From Nymphaea colorata (taxonomy: Eukaryota; Streptophyta; Magnoliopsida; Nymphaeales; Nymphaeaceae), in the NCBI RefSeq assembly GCF_008831285.2, contig NC_045150.1:17684600-17748599 (forward strand): a stretch of 64,000 bases of DNA, written 5' to 3'. Every line of letters starts with the position of its first letter. Position 1 is the stretch's first letter. Shown one piece after another: positions 1 to 11,515 of the stretch. Under the pieces are notes generated by a model, which was not told where the DNA came from, ran no database searches, and saw only the letters and a program-made list of their open reading frames with translations. A program made the position numbers and the translations under genes.

Positions 1-1600
1 TCAACCTGAAAAATTTGTATGACGAATTTGGAGCCTATGCTGAACCTTCCACCTTATCTCGAAAAGCCATAGGAAGAATTAAACATTGTATGATGTTTTG
101 CACAGGGGGAGTGACCCTTTTCACCAATGGAATTGTCCTCCTAGATGTTCGTATTGTCCAACTTTTCTGGATATAGGGACATAGTAGGACCCAACACTTA
201 TGAATAGCAATGAAAGCCTTGGCTTTCCTTTACCAAGGATTCACCCGCCTCACCATTGGAGATGCGAATTCATAGAAGGATGCACATATGCTTTACAATT
301 GTGGTTCTTCAAACATGCGGGATCCCAAGCCAGTCTATTCAGGAACACTGATAGGGCATTGACAATCATAGAACACTACCGCTAATTGATCGAGCAATTG
401 GATTGAGATGAAATCATTTGGGACTATTATGATCATCATCAAAATTTGCCTCGATACACTCACCATTATCATGGACGTATCACACTCTTGGCCCCTTACT
501 TCATAATTGATTTAATGCTGATAGGTGCATGAGACAATTTGCTCAGAGGCAAAAGATGGTTTCAGTGCATACACCAATTGGGGCTATTCCTAAATTCGAC
601 CTCAGCTCTCCTCAATGGGCAGCATTGTTTGCAGTACCTCGACAAGAGTGAAAGACACACATGTCATGCACTTGGTTCGTAGGCCCAGTGGTAAAGAAAG
701 AATATGCCGAGTCATGGGATGCCAACCGACCACCATCCATCCTTCCTTAAAAGTTTTCGTTGTCAACTTTGTACTCCTAATTTCATCTTTAGTCGTTGCC
801 ATCTTTGTTAGTGTTTTCTTTGTATGTAACTTTTAAAACTCTTAAGGCAATATGAACCTCATTTTGTCATCATTTCCTTTCAATGACTCTTCATTTTCCT
901 ATCTCACAAGGTGAATACTTGAAAGCCAACAAGATGGTACAAGTTATGCAGACTCCTCAGAACGAGGCTTCATTTTCTGAGCTTATGTGAGAAATACTTG
1001 GCCGCCCAACAATGGAGCCAGAAGGCTACCATATGTTCCACTTGTTCATGAAGCGATTCATTAGGAAACAAAAAGAGCAAAAGACCCTAATGTTTACTCT
1101 AAAACCAGAAACTGAAAAGCTGATCAAGCAAAAGAGAAACAATAAAGACAACAAATCCTCTCCTACGGATCGAGATAAAGGTCATATAGATTCAGACATA
1201 GCAATTAGTGAGAAGGAAAAACCCAAATTGCTTCCTCTCATAAAGAAAAGGACAACAAAGAAAAACAAAAAAAAAAGAAAATAAATTGTAGAGAAAAGCA
1301 GTTCACCTAGCCCTCTCACAAGCGAAAGTTCAGAGAAAAAGCAAAAAAGAAAGAGAAAGCTTACAAAGAAAGGCAAAAGGGAAAAAAAGTACATCCCAAG
1401 CAATAGCTCAGACAACGAGAGTTCTAAAGAAAAAAATATAGGAGATCAATGGCAAGAAGAAAAAGACAAAGCCAGAATTGGTCAAATCAAGTGATGATAA
1501 AAGTTTGACTAAACGCAAGTTTCATGAAATGGAGAAAAGAATGAGCAACCTCAAACTTTGGGGGAAAGGAAAACACTCATACTCATGCAAACTACTTCGG
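1..1600 (+). pseudogene. 5' part of gypsy element, including a lysine-rich gag N-terminal segment
   Basis: This stretch precedes the gag domain. Short plus-strand frames at 200-385 and 615-836 match nothing I know. From about 1012 to 1284 an open frame is extremely rich in Lys, Glu and Asp and ends in a long basic run; the same basic low-complexity coding continues in other frames to about 1500. I read it as a degraded, charged N-terminal part of gag or the extra 5' ORF found in Tat-type elements. The 1012 start is an ATG but need not be the original one. Confidence 0.4.
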
Positions 1601-1619
1601 TATTGAAGGAGACGAAGAC

Positions 1620-2165
1620 ATGAAGAGTTTGCCTAAGGAGTTCATCAAATATGATAGAACCACCTGTCCCCACGTTTATCTTTCAACATTTCTCAATGAT
1701 TGCTACAAGATTCAGGCAAATAACAGAACTTTGTTTCGCTACTTTCTAAGACGCCTTGATGACATCGCTACACAGTGGTACAAAGAAAATGTCAACCCAG
1801 TTGAATTGAAGGAATTTGATAGATTGGTTAACATGTTTGTCGAAAGATTTGAGCAAAATGCTCCCATGGCTCCAACCCTCAATACCATTTGCAGTCTCCA
1901 TAAAAAACAAGGAGAAAAGGCACGAGAATTCACTTAAAAATGGAGAATTCAATGTAACAAGATGAAGGAACTCATTTCTGAAACACAGACTTTGTCACTC
2001 ATCAGAAAAAATCTTGCCCAATCCTTGAAAAGTCTCATCCGCAATGCTCCAATCAAGACCTTTGCAGAGTTGATTGAACACGAAGGTTCAATAGAGGAAG
2101 GCGATTTTGATGGAATCATTGTTCCTAAGTACAAAGAAGATGGTAAGAAAGGAGAGAGGACATAG
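1620..2165 (+). pseudogene. Retrotransposon gag (capsid) domain, interrupted
   Basis: The frame at 1620-1937 has the retrotransposon-gag pattern: a segment ending in TQWY, followed by an F-x-x-L-V-N-M-F-V-E-R-F helix and an LHKKQGEKAREF segment matching the conserved LxQ-x-x-ES-x-REF region of plant gypsy capsids. A TAA at 1935 stops the frame, but the gag sequence continues directly and resumes from 1962 to 2165 with the C-terminal capsid helices. It would form the virus-like particle. The in-frame stop and the later frame change make it non-functional. Confidence 0.8.
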
Positions 2166-2354
2166 TTGCCCGCATACTTCATAGTTAATGTCGGCATGAC
2201 AACAATTATAAGTATGACAAATAAGTCAACCACAAAAATAACACATAGTTGTCTATGGGAAATGAAGAAGGGAAGAACAAAGACCCAGGCTGGAGCTATG
2301 ACCCAAAGTTCACTCCTCTCAATCAGTATCGCAAGAAGTTCCTAGAGTACCTTC

Positions 2355-2606
2355 TTGCTAAAAATGTCAGAGCCTCCAAAAATGATGGGAGGTAATAAAG
2401 AAAAACCATGTAAGTTTCATAGTACCCCTAGTCATGACACTGATGATTGTTTTGTCCTTAAGAATATTATCCAAGATTTCATCAATAAGGATATCAAGGT
2501 TGATGATGATAGCATCCCTAAGGTTTTAAGAAATCTGTTTCCTAATCACGAGAAGATGGCAATAGCCACGATCACCATAGGCACTCCACTCCCATATCAT
2601 CCATAG
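2355..2606 (+). pseudogene. gag C-terminal CxFH...DTDDC segment
   Basis: The 83-residue frame contains C-K-F-H-S-T-P-S-H-D-T-D-D-C followed by a hydrophobic LKNIIQDFI helix. This is the familiar plant gypsy gag/protease linker (CxFHxxxGHxTxxCxxL). It sits between the capsid and protease remnants in the expected order. The glycine of the usual GH pair is replaced here. A stop at 2604 separates it from the protease region. Confidence 0.7.
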
Positions 2607-2840
2607 GAGCACATCCGACCTTGTGATAGAAGCAGTTCACACAAAATCATGATGATAAATCAAGCAAAAAAACTTTTAGATTTTATTGCTATGATGAACA
2701 ACAAGGCAGAAAGGTGATTCAAAAAACCTGCCATAATTTCAAAAACTTTTATCTTACGAGGTGGTGATGATGAATCATCAGATGACTCCTCAAATGAGGA
2801 TCCATGCCACTTGGATGATGTCTTCCCCTTGGATGTATGA

Positions 2841-3375
2841 ATGATTGAGGAAGACTGGATTCAAGCCTCTAAGGACCAGTCAATTACCTTTTCAGAAAAT
2901 GACGTCTCAAAATGGGGATATTATAATGAAGATGCTCTTTACATTGTCATACAGGTCAACAAGATGGCTATGCCACATGTATTGATCGATGGAGGAAGTA
3001 TTTTAAATATTTGTCCTGATCTCACAACTAAAGTTTTGATATTTTCTGCAGATAAGTATTGTTTCTATGATACCAAGATCTACGGATACGACGACCAAAA
3101 CATGAATAGTAAAGTTACCCTAAAAAATAGACGTGATCATTGAATGCACCAGTCATTGCATTACATTCCATGTGGTGGATGCACCACCATCATATAATTT
3201 GCTCTTGGAACGACCTTGGATCATGAAGTACGAGGAATCTTGTCCACTCTTCATCAATACCTCAAATGAAATTTTGGCCCATCGGTCGTCACCGTACGTG
3301 CTGAAGATCCGGTTGAGAGATTGGTACAACCAATGCTCCCTAGGCCAATTGGTTCAGTGGACATACCCAACATAA
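2841..3375 (+). pseudogene. Retroelement aspartic protease, frameshifted
   Basis: Two overlapping frames (2841-3143 and 3133-3375) make up a pepsin-like retroviral protease. The first holds VLIDGGSILNICP, the active-site Asp in the D-G-G-S form common in plant gypsy elements. The second holds the downstream segment with FHVVDAPPSYNLLLERPWI, the conserved C-terminal flap/substrate region. The change of frame around 3133-3143 disables it. Confidence 0.75.
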
Positions 3376-4130
3376 GAACAATGAAAGAAGGACCTTTGGA
3401 AGAATGAATGGATGAAGTGGAGATAGGCGAATCATCCGGGAGTGCCTATACTGTTTCAAGCAGTCATCTAAGTCACCAAAAACATCCCTTGTAGGCTCAT
3501 GTCGTGACAAACCCTAAGGGATTTCAGTTGCTTCTAAAAAGCGGTTATCGTCCATTCACTAGCCTCAAAAAAAATGAAGATGGTATGCTGTAGCGAATTA
3601 GTTTCCCTTTTCAGATGAATACTAGAGGATTGAGATATCATAAGGAAATTTGAAGATCTTGTGGGCTGATAGTATTCGCCTTTTGTTAAATCCTCCAATG
3701 AATTTTATAATCTTAAGTTCTATTTGTCTGGTCTCATGAGAGGAACCCCCTCTATGAACTAAGAACTTTTGATATGCAATGCAAGTAAACTTTTGTTATC
3801 AATTTTAATTTTGTTCAATTTTCCTCTATCCTCCTCTTTCATGATGTTAGAACTCAACATGTTTTAGTTTCTTCTTTTTGCTTGGAAGTCCCCCCAGAAA
3901 GCATTTGTCAAACAAACAATCGGTGAAGTAGAACCAATGACAATACATGAGTCAGAATTATCAGAATTCACTCAGATTTAGAAACAAGAACATCTTTCAT
4001 CCTTAGTTAATGATCCATTTGAAGAGATTAACATTGGAACCTAAGAGAATCCTTAGATCCTTCAAATTGGCACCAGTTTATCAGTAGACGAGAAGAAAAA
4101 ATTGATGGACTTTCTTATAATCCACAAAGA
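3376..4130 (+). other. Degraded protease-RT linker of the gypsy element
   Basis: No open frame over 60 codons and no motif I can name. It lies where the protease-RT linker should be and contains many stops. It probably holds small indels or an unrecognised insertion, but no terminal repeats are visible. Confidence 0.4.
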
Positions 4131-5033
4131 AGTTTTTTGCATGGACCTATGAAGATATGCTATGCTTAGACCCTCAGTTGGTTGAACATCGTTTGCCCCT
4201 AAGTCTTAGTTTCAAGCCAGTTAAGCAAAAATTACGCAAGCTTGATTCTCAACTAGAAGGGCTCGTAAAAGAAGGATTAGATGACCTACTAAATGCAAAA
4301 TTCATTTGTGTCATAGATTACCTTAAATGGTTGGCTAATATTGTCGTGGTACTCAAGAAAAATGGCAAAGTCATGTTGTGCATTGACTTTCAAAACCTGA
4401 ACAAAGCCACGCCGAAAGATGATTATCCACTTCCAAACATTAATTTATTGGTAGACATTACTGCAAGACATGCCATGATCTCTTTTATGGATAGATATTC
4501 GGGTTATAACCAAATCAAATTAGCAGTTAAGACTGCTTTTACTATACCCTGGGGCACTTTCTGTTTTGTGGTGAAACCATTTGGATTAAAGAATGCTGGA
4601 GCAACTTATGAAAGAGCCATTGCCGTTATCTTCCATGACCAGATGCACAAAATCATAGATACATATACCGATGACATATTAATCAAATCACATATTAATC
4701 AAATCCAAGGCAAGTGAAGATCACATTGAAACCCTTGCCTAGGTGTTTAAGAGATTCTTATAGTACAAGCTTCGTTTGAATCCTCAAAAATATGTGTTTG
4801 GGGTTGAATCGGGTAAACTTTTGGGTTTCATGGTTAGTAAGAGGGGGATCGAGATAGATCTTACCAAAATAAAAATAATCATTGATATGCCACCACCTAC
4901 CAATATCAAGGAACTACGAAGTTTGCAAGGGCGAATCCAGTCTATCAGACGATTCATTTCCAATCTAGCAATGAGATGTGAACCATTTAACCAGCTGCTG
5001 AGGAAATGCGTCAAGTTTGAATGGGTTTTTTAG
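4131..5033 (+). pseudogene. Ty3/gypsy reverse transcriptase, interrupted
   Basis: The frame opens with an FAWTYEDM-like lead-in and then HRLPLS, then shows motifs in order: VMLCIDFQNLNKATPKDDYPLP, SFMDRYSGYNQIKLA, FGLKNAGATYERA and the catalytic YTDDILIKS (a Y-x-DD box with Thr at the second position). A frame break follows at about 4717. The thumb and connection region continues at 4776-5033 (LLGFMVSKRGIEID ... PPPTNIKELRSLQG), ending in a TAG. A working enzyme would copy the element RNA into DNA in cytoplasmic particles; this copy cannot. Confidence 0.9.
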
Positions 5034-5500
5034 TGCCAACAGTCATTTGAAAAGATCAAGAAATACATTTTAAATCCACTAATTCTAAAACCCCTAGTGT
5101 TGGGTAGACTATTGCTGCTTTACATTACAGTGAATGAGTAAGTATATGGTGGCTTTTTGGCACAATATGATGAAGGAAGTTGCATCGAGCATGTAATTTA
5201 TTACATTAGCAAAACTTTTGTCCAGTATGAAAAGAAGTAATCTCCAATGGTAAAAACTTGTCTAACATTCGTTTGGATCTGTCAAAAGCTGAGACATTAT
5301 TTATTAGCTTGTAAAATCAAGATACTCTATAAGCTAAATCCTCTTAAGTACTTCTTGGAGCAGCCCTTTCTTAGTAGGCGCATCGATAAATGGCAAGTTT
5401 TGCTGATGCAATATGATCTTGAATATGTGTCCCAGAAGTCAATCAAAGAACAAGCAATTGCAGATCAATTAGCAGACTTTTCCCAATATGAGGAAATCAG
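5034..5500 (+). pseudogene. Gypsy RNase H domain, interrupted
   Basis: After the RT stop the translation continues with a QQSFEKIKKYI segment, a degraded GGFLAQYDE region and YYISKTFVQYE, and then the frame at 5247 with YFLEQPFLSRRIDKW and the end motif KEQAIADQLADF. This is the first, Ty3-type RNase H that trims the RNA template. Stops near 5140 and 5239 interrupt it. Confidence 0.75.
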
Positions 5501-5555
5501 AACAAATGATGAGTTTCCAATCAAACATGTACTAAGATTGGAAACAGTTTCAATG

Positions 5556-5870
5556 TGGAAGATGTACTTTGATGGATCCAGGAACGTGATGGAAGGCATT
5601 TTACTTATCACTCTGGAAGATGAAATGATCTTGTACTCTTCGAAACTTGATTTTTCATGTACCCATAACATGACCGAATATGAAGCTCGTATACAATAAC
5701 TCCGTTCTTTATTGAGTTTTCAAATACAAAGGGTACATGCCTTTGGCGAGTCTCAACTTATTGTCAATCAAGTGAATGAAGAATGGCAAGTCAAAGATAA
5801 AAAGTTGGTGCTGTATCAAGAGAATGCCACTACCTTGATCCACGTCTCTTTTCGAACAAACAAAGCAATC
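5556..5870 (+). pseudogene. Second, archaeal-type RNase H (aRNH)
   Basis: Downstream of the first RNase H the frame reads MWKMYFDGSRN ... MTEYEARIQ, stops at 5697, and continues with a helix carrying FGESQLIVNQVNEEWQVKD. The DGS start, T-E-Y-E-A helix and G-(D/E)-S-x-L-I-V-x-Q motif are those of the plant/archaeal RNase H family. Acquisition of this extra RNase H is characteristic of Tat-lineage gypsy elements. One stop codon interrupts the domain. Confidence 0.75.
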
Positions 5871-5899
5871 CGTTCTTTTGAGATTGGAAGATTAGAACA

Positions 5900-7198
5900 C
5901 CCTGCTTTTGAAGTGGTAAAACATGTTCAACATAAACAAGAGGGGAATACGCTGTGGTATCATGACATCAAAAGATGCATTGAAAGTGAAGAATTCCCGA
6001 CTGGAATGCCAAAAAATGAACAGAAAACAATTCAACGTATGTTAGCAAGGTACTTTATTCTTGCAGGAGTGCTATACAGACGTGGATTTAGTACTGAATA
6101 CTCTTGGTGCCTTAATGAGGATGAGACAAAGGAAGCCATCAAAGAATCATATCGAGGAGATTGTGAGGGCAATTTTGGTTACCAAACCCTCACCAAACAG
6201 ATAATTCAAACAGGGTATTATTGACCTACTATGCAAAAAGATTGTTTCTAATTCATTAAAAGATGTAAAGAGTGTCAACTGCATGCTCCAATAAACCATG
6301 CACCAGCCTCTCACTTGCATTCTGTAACATCTCCTTAGCATTTTCAATGCAAGAATTTGACGTAGTCGGACCAATATCCCCTGCAGCTTCTAATGGCCAT
6401 AAGTATTTTCTCACTACAATGGACTATTTTACCAAGTGGGTAGGAGTCGTCACACTCATAACAGTAGAAGGGTGTCACGCAGTGCTTTTCATTCACAAAA
6501 GTCTTCTTTGCAGATTTGGAGTCCCTCATGATATAGTATCTGACAACGAGACTTATTTCAAAAATGAAAAGATGAGGTAATTGTACAGCAAATACCGTAT
6601 CATGCATCATTTTTATGCTCCTTATTACCCTTAAGGTAATGGGCAAGTGGAAGCCACCAACAAGATCTTGATATGCATCTTAGAGTGGACAGTAGAAACT
6701 AGAAGACATTGGCACAAAAAGATGCATAACACTGTATGGGCATATCACACAACTATAAGAACTCCAACAAATACCACTCTAGCGGAACTAGTCTATAGAA
6801 CGGAAGTGATTCTACCATTACATGTACTAAAACCTGCTTTGAAGCTTGCTTCTTTCATAGAACTTCTCCTAAATAAATATCAGCAGAAAAGGTTAATGCA
6901 ACTCGATTTGTTAGATGAAAAGAGGTTAAAAGTGGCTGAGCACGCTGAAGCCTATCGTCAAAGGGTGGCTCGACAATTTGCCAAGTTTGTTATTGAGAGA
7001 CATTCCAAAGTGAATGATTTGGTCTTACTATCTGTGGTATACCTCAGAGGATGACCACGTGGTAAGTGAGCACCAAATTAGGAAGGCCTACATGTTATTA
7101 AGGAAGCCTGGCCCCGTAATTCATACTGATTGATTGATGCTGATGGGGTGAAACTTACCGATTCTGTCAACGTTTTTCACCTCAAGAAATTCTATGCT
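5900..7198 (+). pseudogene. Gypsy integrase, interrupted
   Basis: A zinc-binding N-terminus is partly preserved: the CKECQ pair lies near 6270, while the expected upstream His pair is damaged. The catalytic core follows at 6340-6580 with FDVVGPISP, DYFTKWV and a VSDNE segment for the D-D-E triad. After a stop, the frame at 6647-7054 carries the rest of the core and the C-terminus. A final segment ending FHLKKFYA near 7198 matches the conserved end of Tat-type integrases. It would insert the element cDNA; multiple stops prevent this. Confidence 0.85.
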
Positions 7199-7232
7199 TG
7201 CTCCTTTTGTATTCACTTTCCAATCAATGGCA

Positions 7233-7640
7233 ATTATTGTGTTTTCCACATTCAATCTACTATTTATTGTGGATTCTTCCCAGTTGTAAAACATAACGAT
7301 TACACTGGTGTATTTTTTTTTATTATTATCAATCAAGACTTGAGAGTAACTTGTGCAGCTAAGGGGTTAAACATGCAATGTGAGGCAACCCATGCAGGTA
7401 AATGGTGAACCTACAACACAAAGCAACCCACTCAATGGCCATTATTGTGTTTTCCACATTCAATCTACTATTTATTGTGGATTCTTCCCAGTTGTAAAAC
7501 ATAACGATTACACTGGTGTATTTTTTTTTATTATTATCAATCAAGACTTGAGAGTAACTTGTGCAGCTAAGGGGTTAAACATGCAATGTGAGGCAACCCA
7601 TGCAGGTAAAGGGTAAACCTACAACACAAAGCAACCCACT
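7233..7640 (+). repeat. 208-bp tandem duplication downstream of integrase
   Basis: Copy 1 begins at 7233 and copy 2 at 7441, both with attattgtgttttccacatt, and run nearly identically through a T-rich stretch and a gcaacccatgcaggtaaa segment. The two copies differ at only a few positions, so the duplication is recent compared with the heavily decayed coding region, or has been kept uniform by gene conversion. Confidence 0.9.
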
Positions 7641-7757
7641 CAGGTAAGGGGTCAAACCTGAATTCAATCTTGTCCAAACCCACTTAGGTAAGGGGTCAAA
7701 CTTGAACTCAATCTAGCTCAAATAACTCATTGAGGTAAGGGATTAAACCTTAAACAT
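7641..7757 (+). repeat. Short degenerate tandem repeat, about 50-bp period
   Basis: Three copies of a unit containing ggtaaggggtcaaacct or variants occur around 7645, 7690 and 7733, each followed by an AACTCAATCT-like segment. This belongs to the 3' non-coding part of the gypsy element, in the zone where the polypurine tract should be. Confidence 0.6.
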
Positions 7758-8782
7758 TCCTCTAAACATGTTCTGTTTGAAAAATCTGGGGTGTTTATCT
7801 TTGTCATTAAGCACGGCTAGCGCCGGCTTAGTAACAAAGAGAGGCATTTGTTATAACCCTAAATTTTTCCAAAAAAACTGCATTCCTTTTACCCAAACAC
7901 AAATTCAAAACTCAACTTTAGACGCGAGATTTAAATCTAAAATCCAACTCTTGAATCCAAATAAGATTCAAATCCAAGACTAGAACCGAATTCACAATTT
8001 CAAACTCCAAACCCAAAAACTAAAATCAAGACAACAAAATTTAAATTTATCAGCGTCGTGTGCGCATGCACAAACCTTCCCTTTATTTTATGTTTCATTC
8101 TCATGCCAAAATACGTTTTAAGCCTAAACCGTGGCTAGAACGAGTCAACAAACAAATGAATCCAATCCAGATTTAAATTGAGCCCAGAGTCATTGAAAAC
8201 AAAGTCGGCCTAACTATTTGTAACGAAACGCATTTTTACACACATTTTAAATTAAAAAAATTGGTTTCAAATGCTCTTTATGAACAACCCTTTTATTTTT
8301 ATTTATTTATTTATCTATTTATCTTACTTTATTTTATTTTATTTCATTATATTTTATTTTTTGTATTAAAAACAAAAACAAAAAATGAAAAATAAAAAAA
8401 TTTGAATGTCATTCACTTTGTGCTACGTGGTCGCTCGTCATGCAACGTGCCCGCGATCACTTGTGCGAATGTGTGAGTGATTGCTGCAGTGCGTTGCCTG
8501 TTGCTGCATGTATTTTTCCGAGACACCACCTGAGCTAGGGCCTGCCCACTGCGCAGGCCCCATTTTCTTTTAAAAACCGACCGCTAGAGGGTGATTTTAA
8601 GCTTTTTAGGTAGACATTAGCCCTGCCCACACCCCAAAAGGGTGTTTGCAGGGCTAGTGGCCAATCACGGTCTATTTTTTTTAAAAAAAAATTGAAAATA
8701 ATTCAAAAAGATTTGAAATTTGCATGAAAATCTTGTTAAGTTCAAAAAAATTTGAATTTTAAGTTTTTGTTCCAAAACTCCA

Positions 8783-8790
8783 TATAAATA
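8783..8790 (+). promoter_or_regulatory. TATA box of the putative LTR
   Basis: TATAAATA within a CATATAAATACCTCC context, followed by a CT-rich transcript-start-like region and a leader with several CTT runs. This is a typical plant retroelement promoter arrangement. Confidence 0.5.
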
Positions 8791-9231
8791 CCTCCACAAT
8801 CCTCCCTCTTGAGCATGAACTGACTCTTGGGAGAACCTTTAGTTCTCTCATTTGAAGATTTAGAGCTTTTCCTTAGCTCTTTCTCCCCCCATTTCTTCTT
8901 TTCTTCTTCTTGTTCTTCTTCTCCAACCTTGGGAGCAAGCTTCTCCGAGATCCAACTCTTCAAGGAAGCACAAGAAGATCTATTGGAACAATATCTTCAT
9001 CATGTGGGAGTCTCACTCAAAGCGAATCTATGATCATTCGAAGAAAGGGTATTCATTTTCCTAAAATCACTCTTCTCAGGGATATGCAACCTATATGTCA
9101 ACCCATTTCTTTGCATTGCCTTCTTCCTTCTTCATCTTCCCATGACCATATAAGATAGCTCTCAAACCTCCTTTTTGAGAGTCAAGAGCTATTCTTGAGT
9201 GTACCGGGAGCATGAGTAGGTGAAACAAAAT

Positions 9232-9410
9232 GTTATTTTATAATTGAAGCATGTTTCTTGCTTGTCTCTAATGTTGCTTTGTTATACATGCCTAATTAAT
9301 TGTTCTTTCTATTCAAATGAGAATAAGATTTCATTTTATGATTGAAGCATGTTTCTTTCTTGTCTTGAATGTTGATTTGTTATATATGCCTAGTTAATTG
9401 TTTTTCTTAT
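9232..9410 (+). repeat. Two-copy tandem repeat, about 98-bp period
   Basis: The segments starting near 9232 and 9330 share an ATTGAAGCATGTTTCTT core followed by similar text through TGCCTA(A/G)TTAATTG. Divergence is modest. The repeat lies inside the putative LTR. Confidence 0.75.
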
Positions 9411-10176
9411 ATGAATGGATGGTGAGAATGAGTTCTTAGAGGTTTGGGTTTTTGTCATTTTTATGTTAATTTTTGAGGTTGGGACTTGTTCGACTTGGGA
9501 AAGCCTTTCACATATATGTACATGTTAATACGCATATTCATGTCATTCTGAAGTTTAATTTCATTCTTAATCACCCGATTAGGAATCCTAATGAGTGCTC
9601 TATGATGTTGTTTGACTTTCTTTCGTACCCAATGATAAAAGAAATATATTTCCTTGTAACAAACAAAATAATTATGTTTTATGTTCATATATAAAAATAC
9701 TTGAAATCATGCTTTTCAAAAGATTTTTGAAAGTAAAGACACTATGAGGGCTTAGAGACTTAGCTTAGGCTCTTGCACGAGTCCAAGTTTCTGTTCGGCC
9801 TACATAAAAATTGAAGTCGGATATTTTAAGTCGTTTCTTTATTTTTAATCTCATGAAGACATATACATATATACATGTTATATACGTATATGTGCACATG
9901 ATAGTGTTCTTTCTCTTTCTTTCTCTATATTTCCACATTTTATCTTATAAATTTTCATATACACACAGAATGCTCCCCTGCGTCTAGAGTCTGTACAGTC
10001 ATTTGCTTTGCAATGTACTTTCTTTGTTTATGTTGAGTCTTGGTGTAAGCTCTAGTGTTCACCTGTGTCGGAGTACCCTCCCAAAATGGCCCAAGTGTAA
10101 TATTGTGATTAATTATTTTGGATGGTCGGCATGAGAATTCTGTAAGCGGCTTCGGCAATTCTTTGTAAGTAAAGTG

Positions 10177-10275
10177 GAAAAGCTTACTTGCTTTCTCTCG
10201 TGATGTACTCAACTTTCTAAGTGAATATATTGCAAAAAGCTTACTTGCTTTCTCTCGTGATGTACTCAACTTTCT
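10177..10275 (+). repeat. Two-copy tandem repeat, about 57-bp period
   Basis: The segment aaaagcttacttgctttctc and the text after it to CAACTTTCT occurs at 10177 and again at 10234, essentially identical over about 40 bases. Confidence 0.85.
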
Positions 10276-10438
10276 TTGTGTATTTTGTGTCTTCTATTTT
10301 CAAAAAACGTTCAAGTGATTTGCACCCACTTGGACGAGGCAAAGGCTTGCAGCTTACTGGTGAGAGTTTGTCACGCCGCACGGTCCGAAGGACAGAATGC
10401 ATATATATATATATGTGTGTGTTCCATTTTTTTCTCTC

Positions 10439-10554
<116 letters not shown>

Positions 10555-10673
10555 TTGTGTTTTTCTATTTCTTTTCCTTTAAAATCCCTCTTTCTCTTCG
10601 AATCAATATCCTCTTTTTGTAAATTTGCATATATGTGTATGTGTGATAGGATGTACACGTATATATGCATTTC

Positions 10674-10679
10674 TCTCTC

Positions 10680-10739
<60 letters not shown>
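10674..10739. repeat. Microsatellite (CT)n with interruptions
   Basis: Pyrimidine-only CT and CTTT tract on the plus strand, part of a low-complexity cluster that continues with ATACATAC-type repeats to about 10860. Confidence 0.95.
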
Positions 10740-10741
<2 letters not shown>

Positions 10742-10860
10742 GAACCTCTTTTTCCTCTCTATTTAGGTTAATACTTTATTTTCGAAAGCTTTCACATACA
10801 TACATATACATACACGTATATATACACATATATGCATGTACGTATATACATATAAAATAC

Positions 10861-11515
10861 ATATAATGATACGGATCTCCCCCTCTTTTAAAATCTTTCA
10901 TTTAGTGATATTTAAAATCTCTTTCTCTCTCTCTCTTTCTTTCTATGGAGTATTTCATCTTTTCCATTCATTTGGATATTTTTCTCCAAACATCTAAGTT
11001 TTAACTTTCTATTTGTCGACTTCACCAAGACCAAAAATCAAGTAATGACCCAATATTGGAATCATGCTTGATGGTCTACAACTCCATTCCATTTTCAAAA
11101 ACTTTTCTTTTTTCATAACAATATTTATGACAATCTTATAAATAAAAAAATGAGAAACTTAGATGTATGTGATGGTAGGAATGCTTTTAGATGAATGTTA
11201 TGGTAGGAATGAATTATTATCTTCTAAACATCTAGATCAATACATTCACACTCACTTAACATCACTTATGATCACAAGCACCTCTCCAAAATAATTTAAG
11301 TAATATGAGATGAAGCTCTAACTAGGTGGTAACTGAGTTAGAGCAATACCTCAAACCTACTTAAAGTCTTAAGAGAACACTAAATCCATTTCAAAAAGAT
11401 TTCTCAAGTTTTTCAAATGGTATTTGTAAAGATTTTTCAATTCAAGATTTTCTCAAATCAAAATGTTTTACACTCTCAAGTGATTCTTCAAGAACTTTTT
11501 CAAAAGGTTGAAACA
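10861..11515. other. AT-rich spacer, no gene seen
   Basis: No ORF, no recognisable repeat pairs apart from a short CT tract near 10920 and a repeated GATG(T)GATGGTAGGAATG motif near 11168 and 11195. I see nothing assignable. Confidence 0.5.

Larger units (their letters stand above)
1..7198 (+). mobile_element. Degenerate Ty3/gypsy retrotransposon, Tat-like, internal region
   Basis: Broken open frames on the plus strand appear in Ty3/gypsy order: gag, CCHC-like segment, aspartic protease, reverse transcriptase, RNase H, a second archaeal-type RNase H and integrase. The domains lie in different frames with many in-frame stops, so no polyprotein can be made. The second RNase H between RT/RNase H and integrase is, from general knowledge, typical of the Tat (Ogre/Retand) lineage. 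The window opens inside the element, so the 5' LTR and primer-binding site are missing. The last recognisable coding is a conserved C-terminal integrase segment ending near 7198. Confidence 0.85.
7758..10360 (+). other. Probable 3' LTR or 3' non-coding region of the gypsy element
   Basis: About 2.6 kb without a convincing ORF lies immediately after the element. It has a TATA box (8783) followed by CT-rich leader sequence, internal tandem repeats, and two copies of a 57-bp motif near the right end. Tat-type elements have long LTRs, so this is the likely 3' LTR. The 5' LTR is outside the window and I could not fix the TG...CA borders, so the identification is inference. Confidence 0.4.

Noticed and set aside
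7130-7616. Two near-identical small ORFs after integrase
   Set aside because: The second is the 208-bp duplication of the first; the sequence is the retroelement's 3' region and lacks a known domain apart from the integrase end.
11168-11210. Short repeated GATGGTAGGAATG motif as a transposon end
   Set aside because: Only two nearby direct copies, with no inverted partner and no target duplication.
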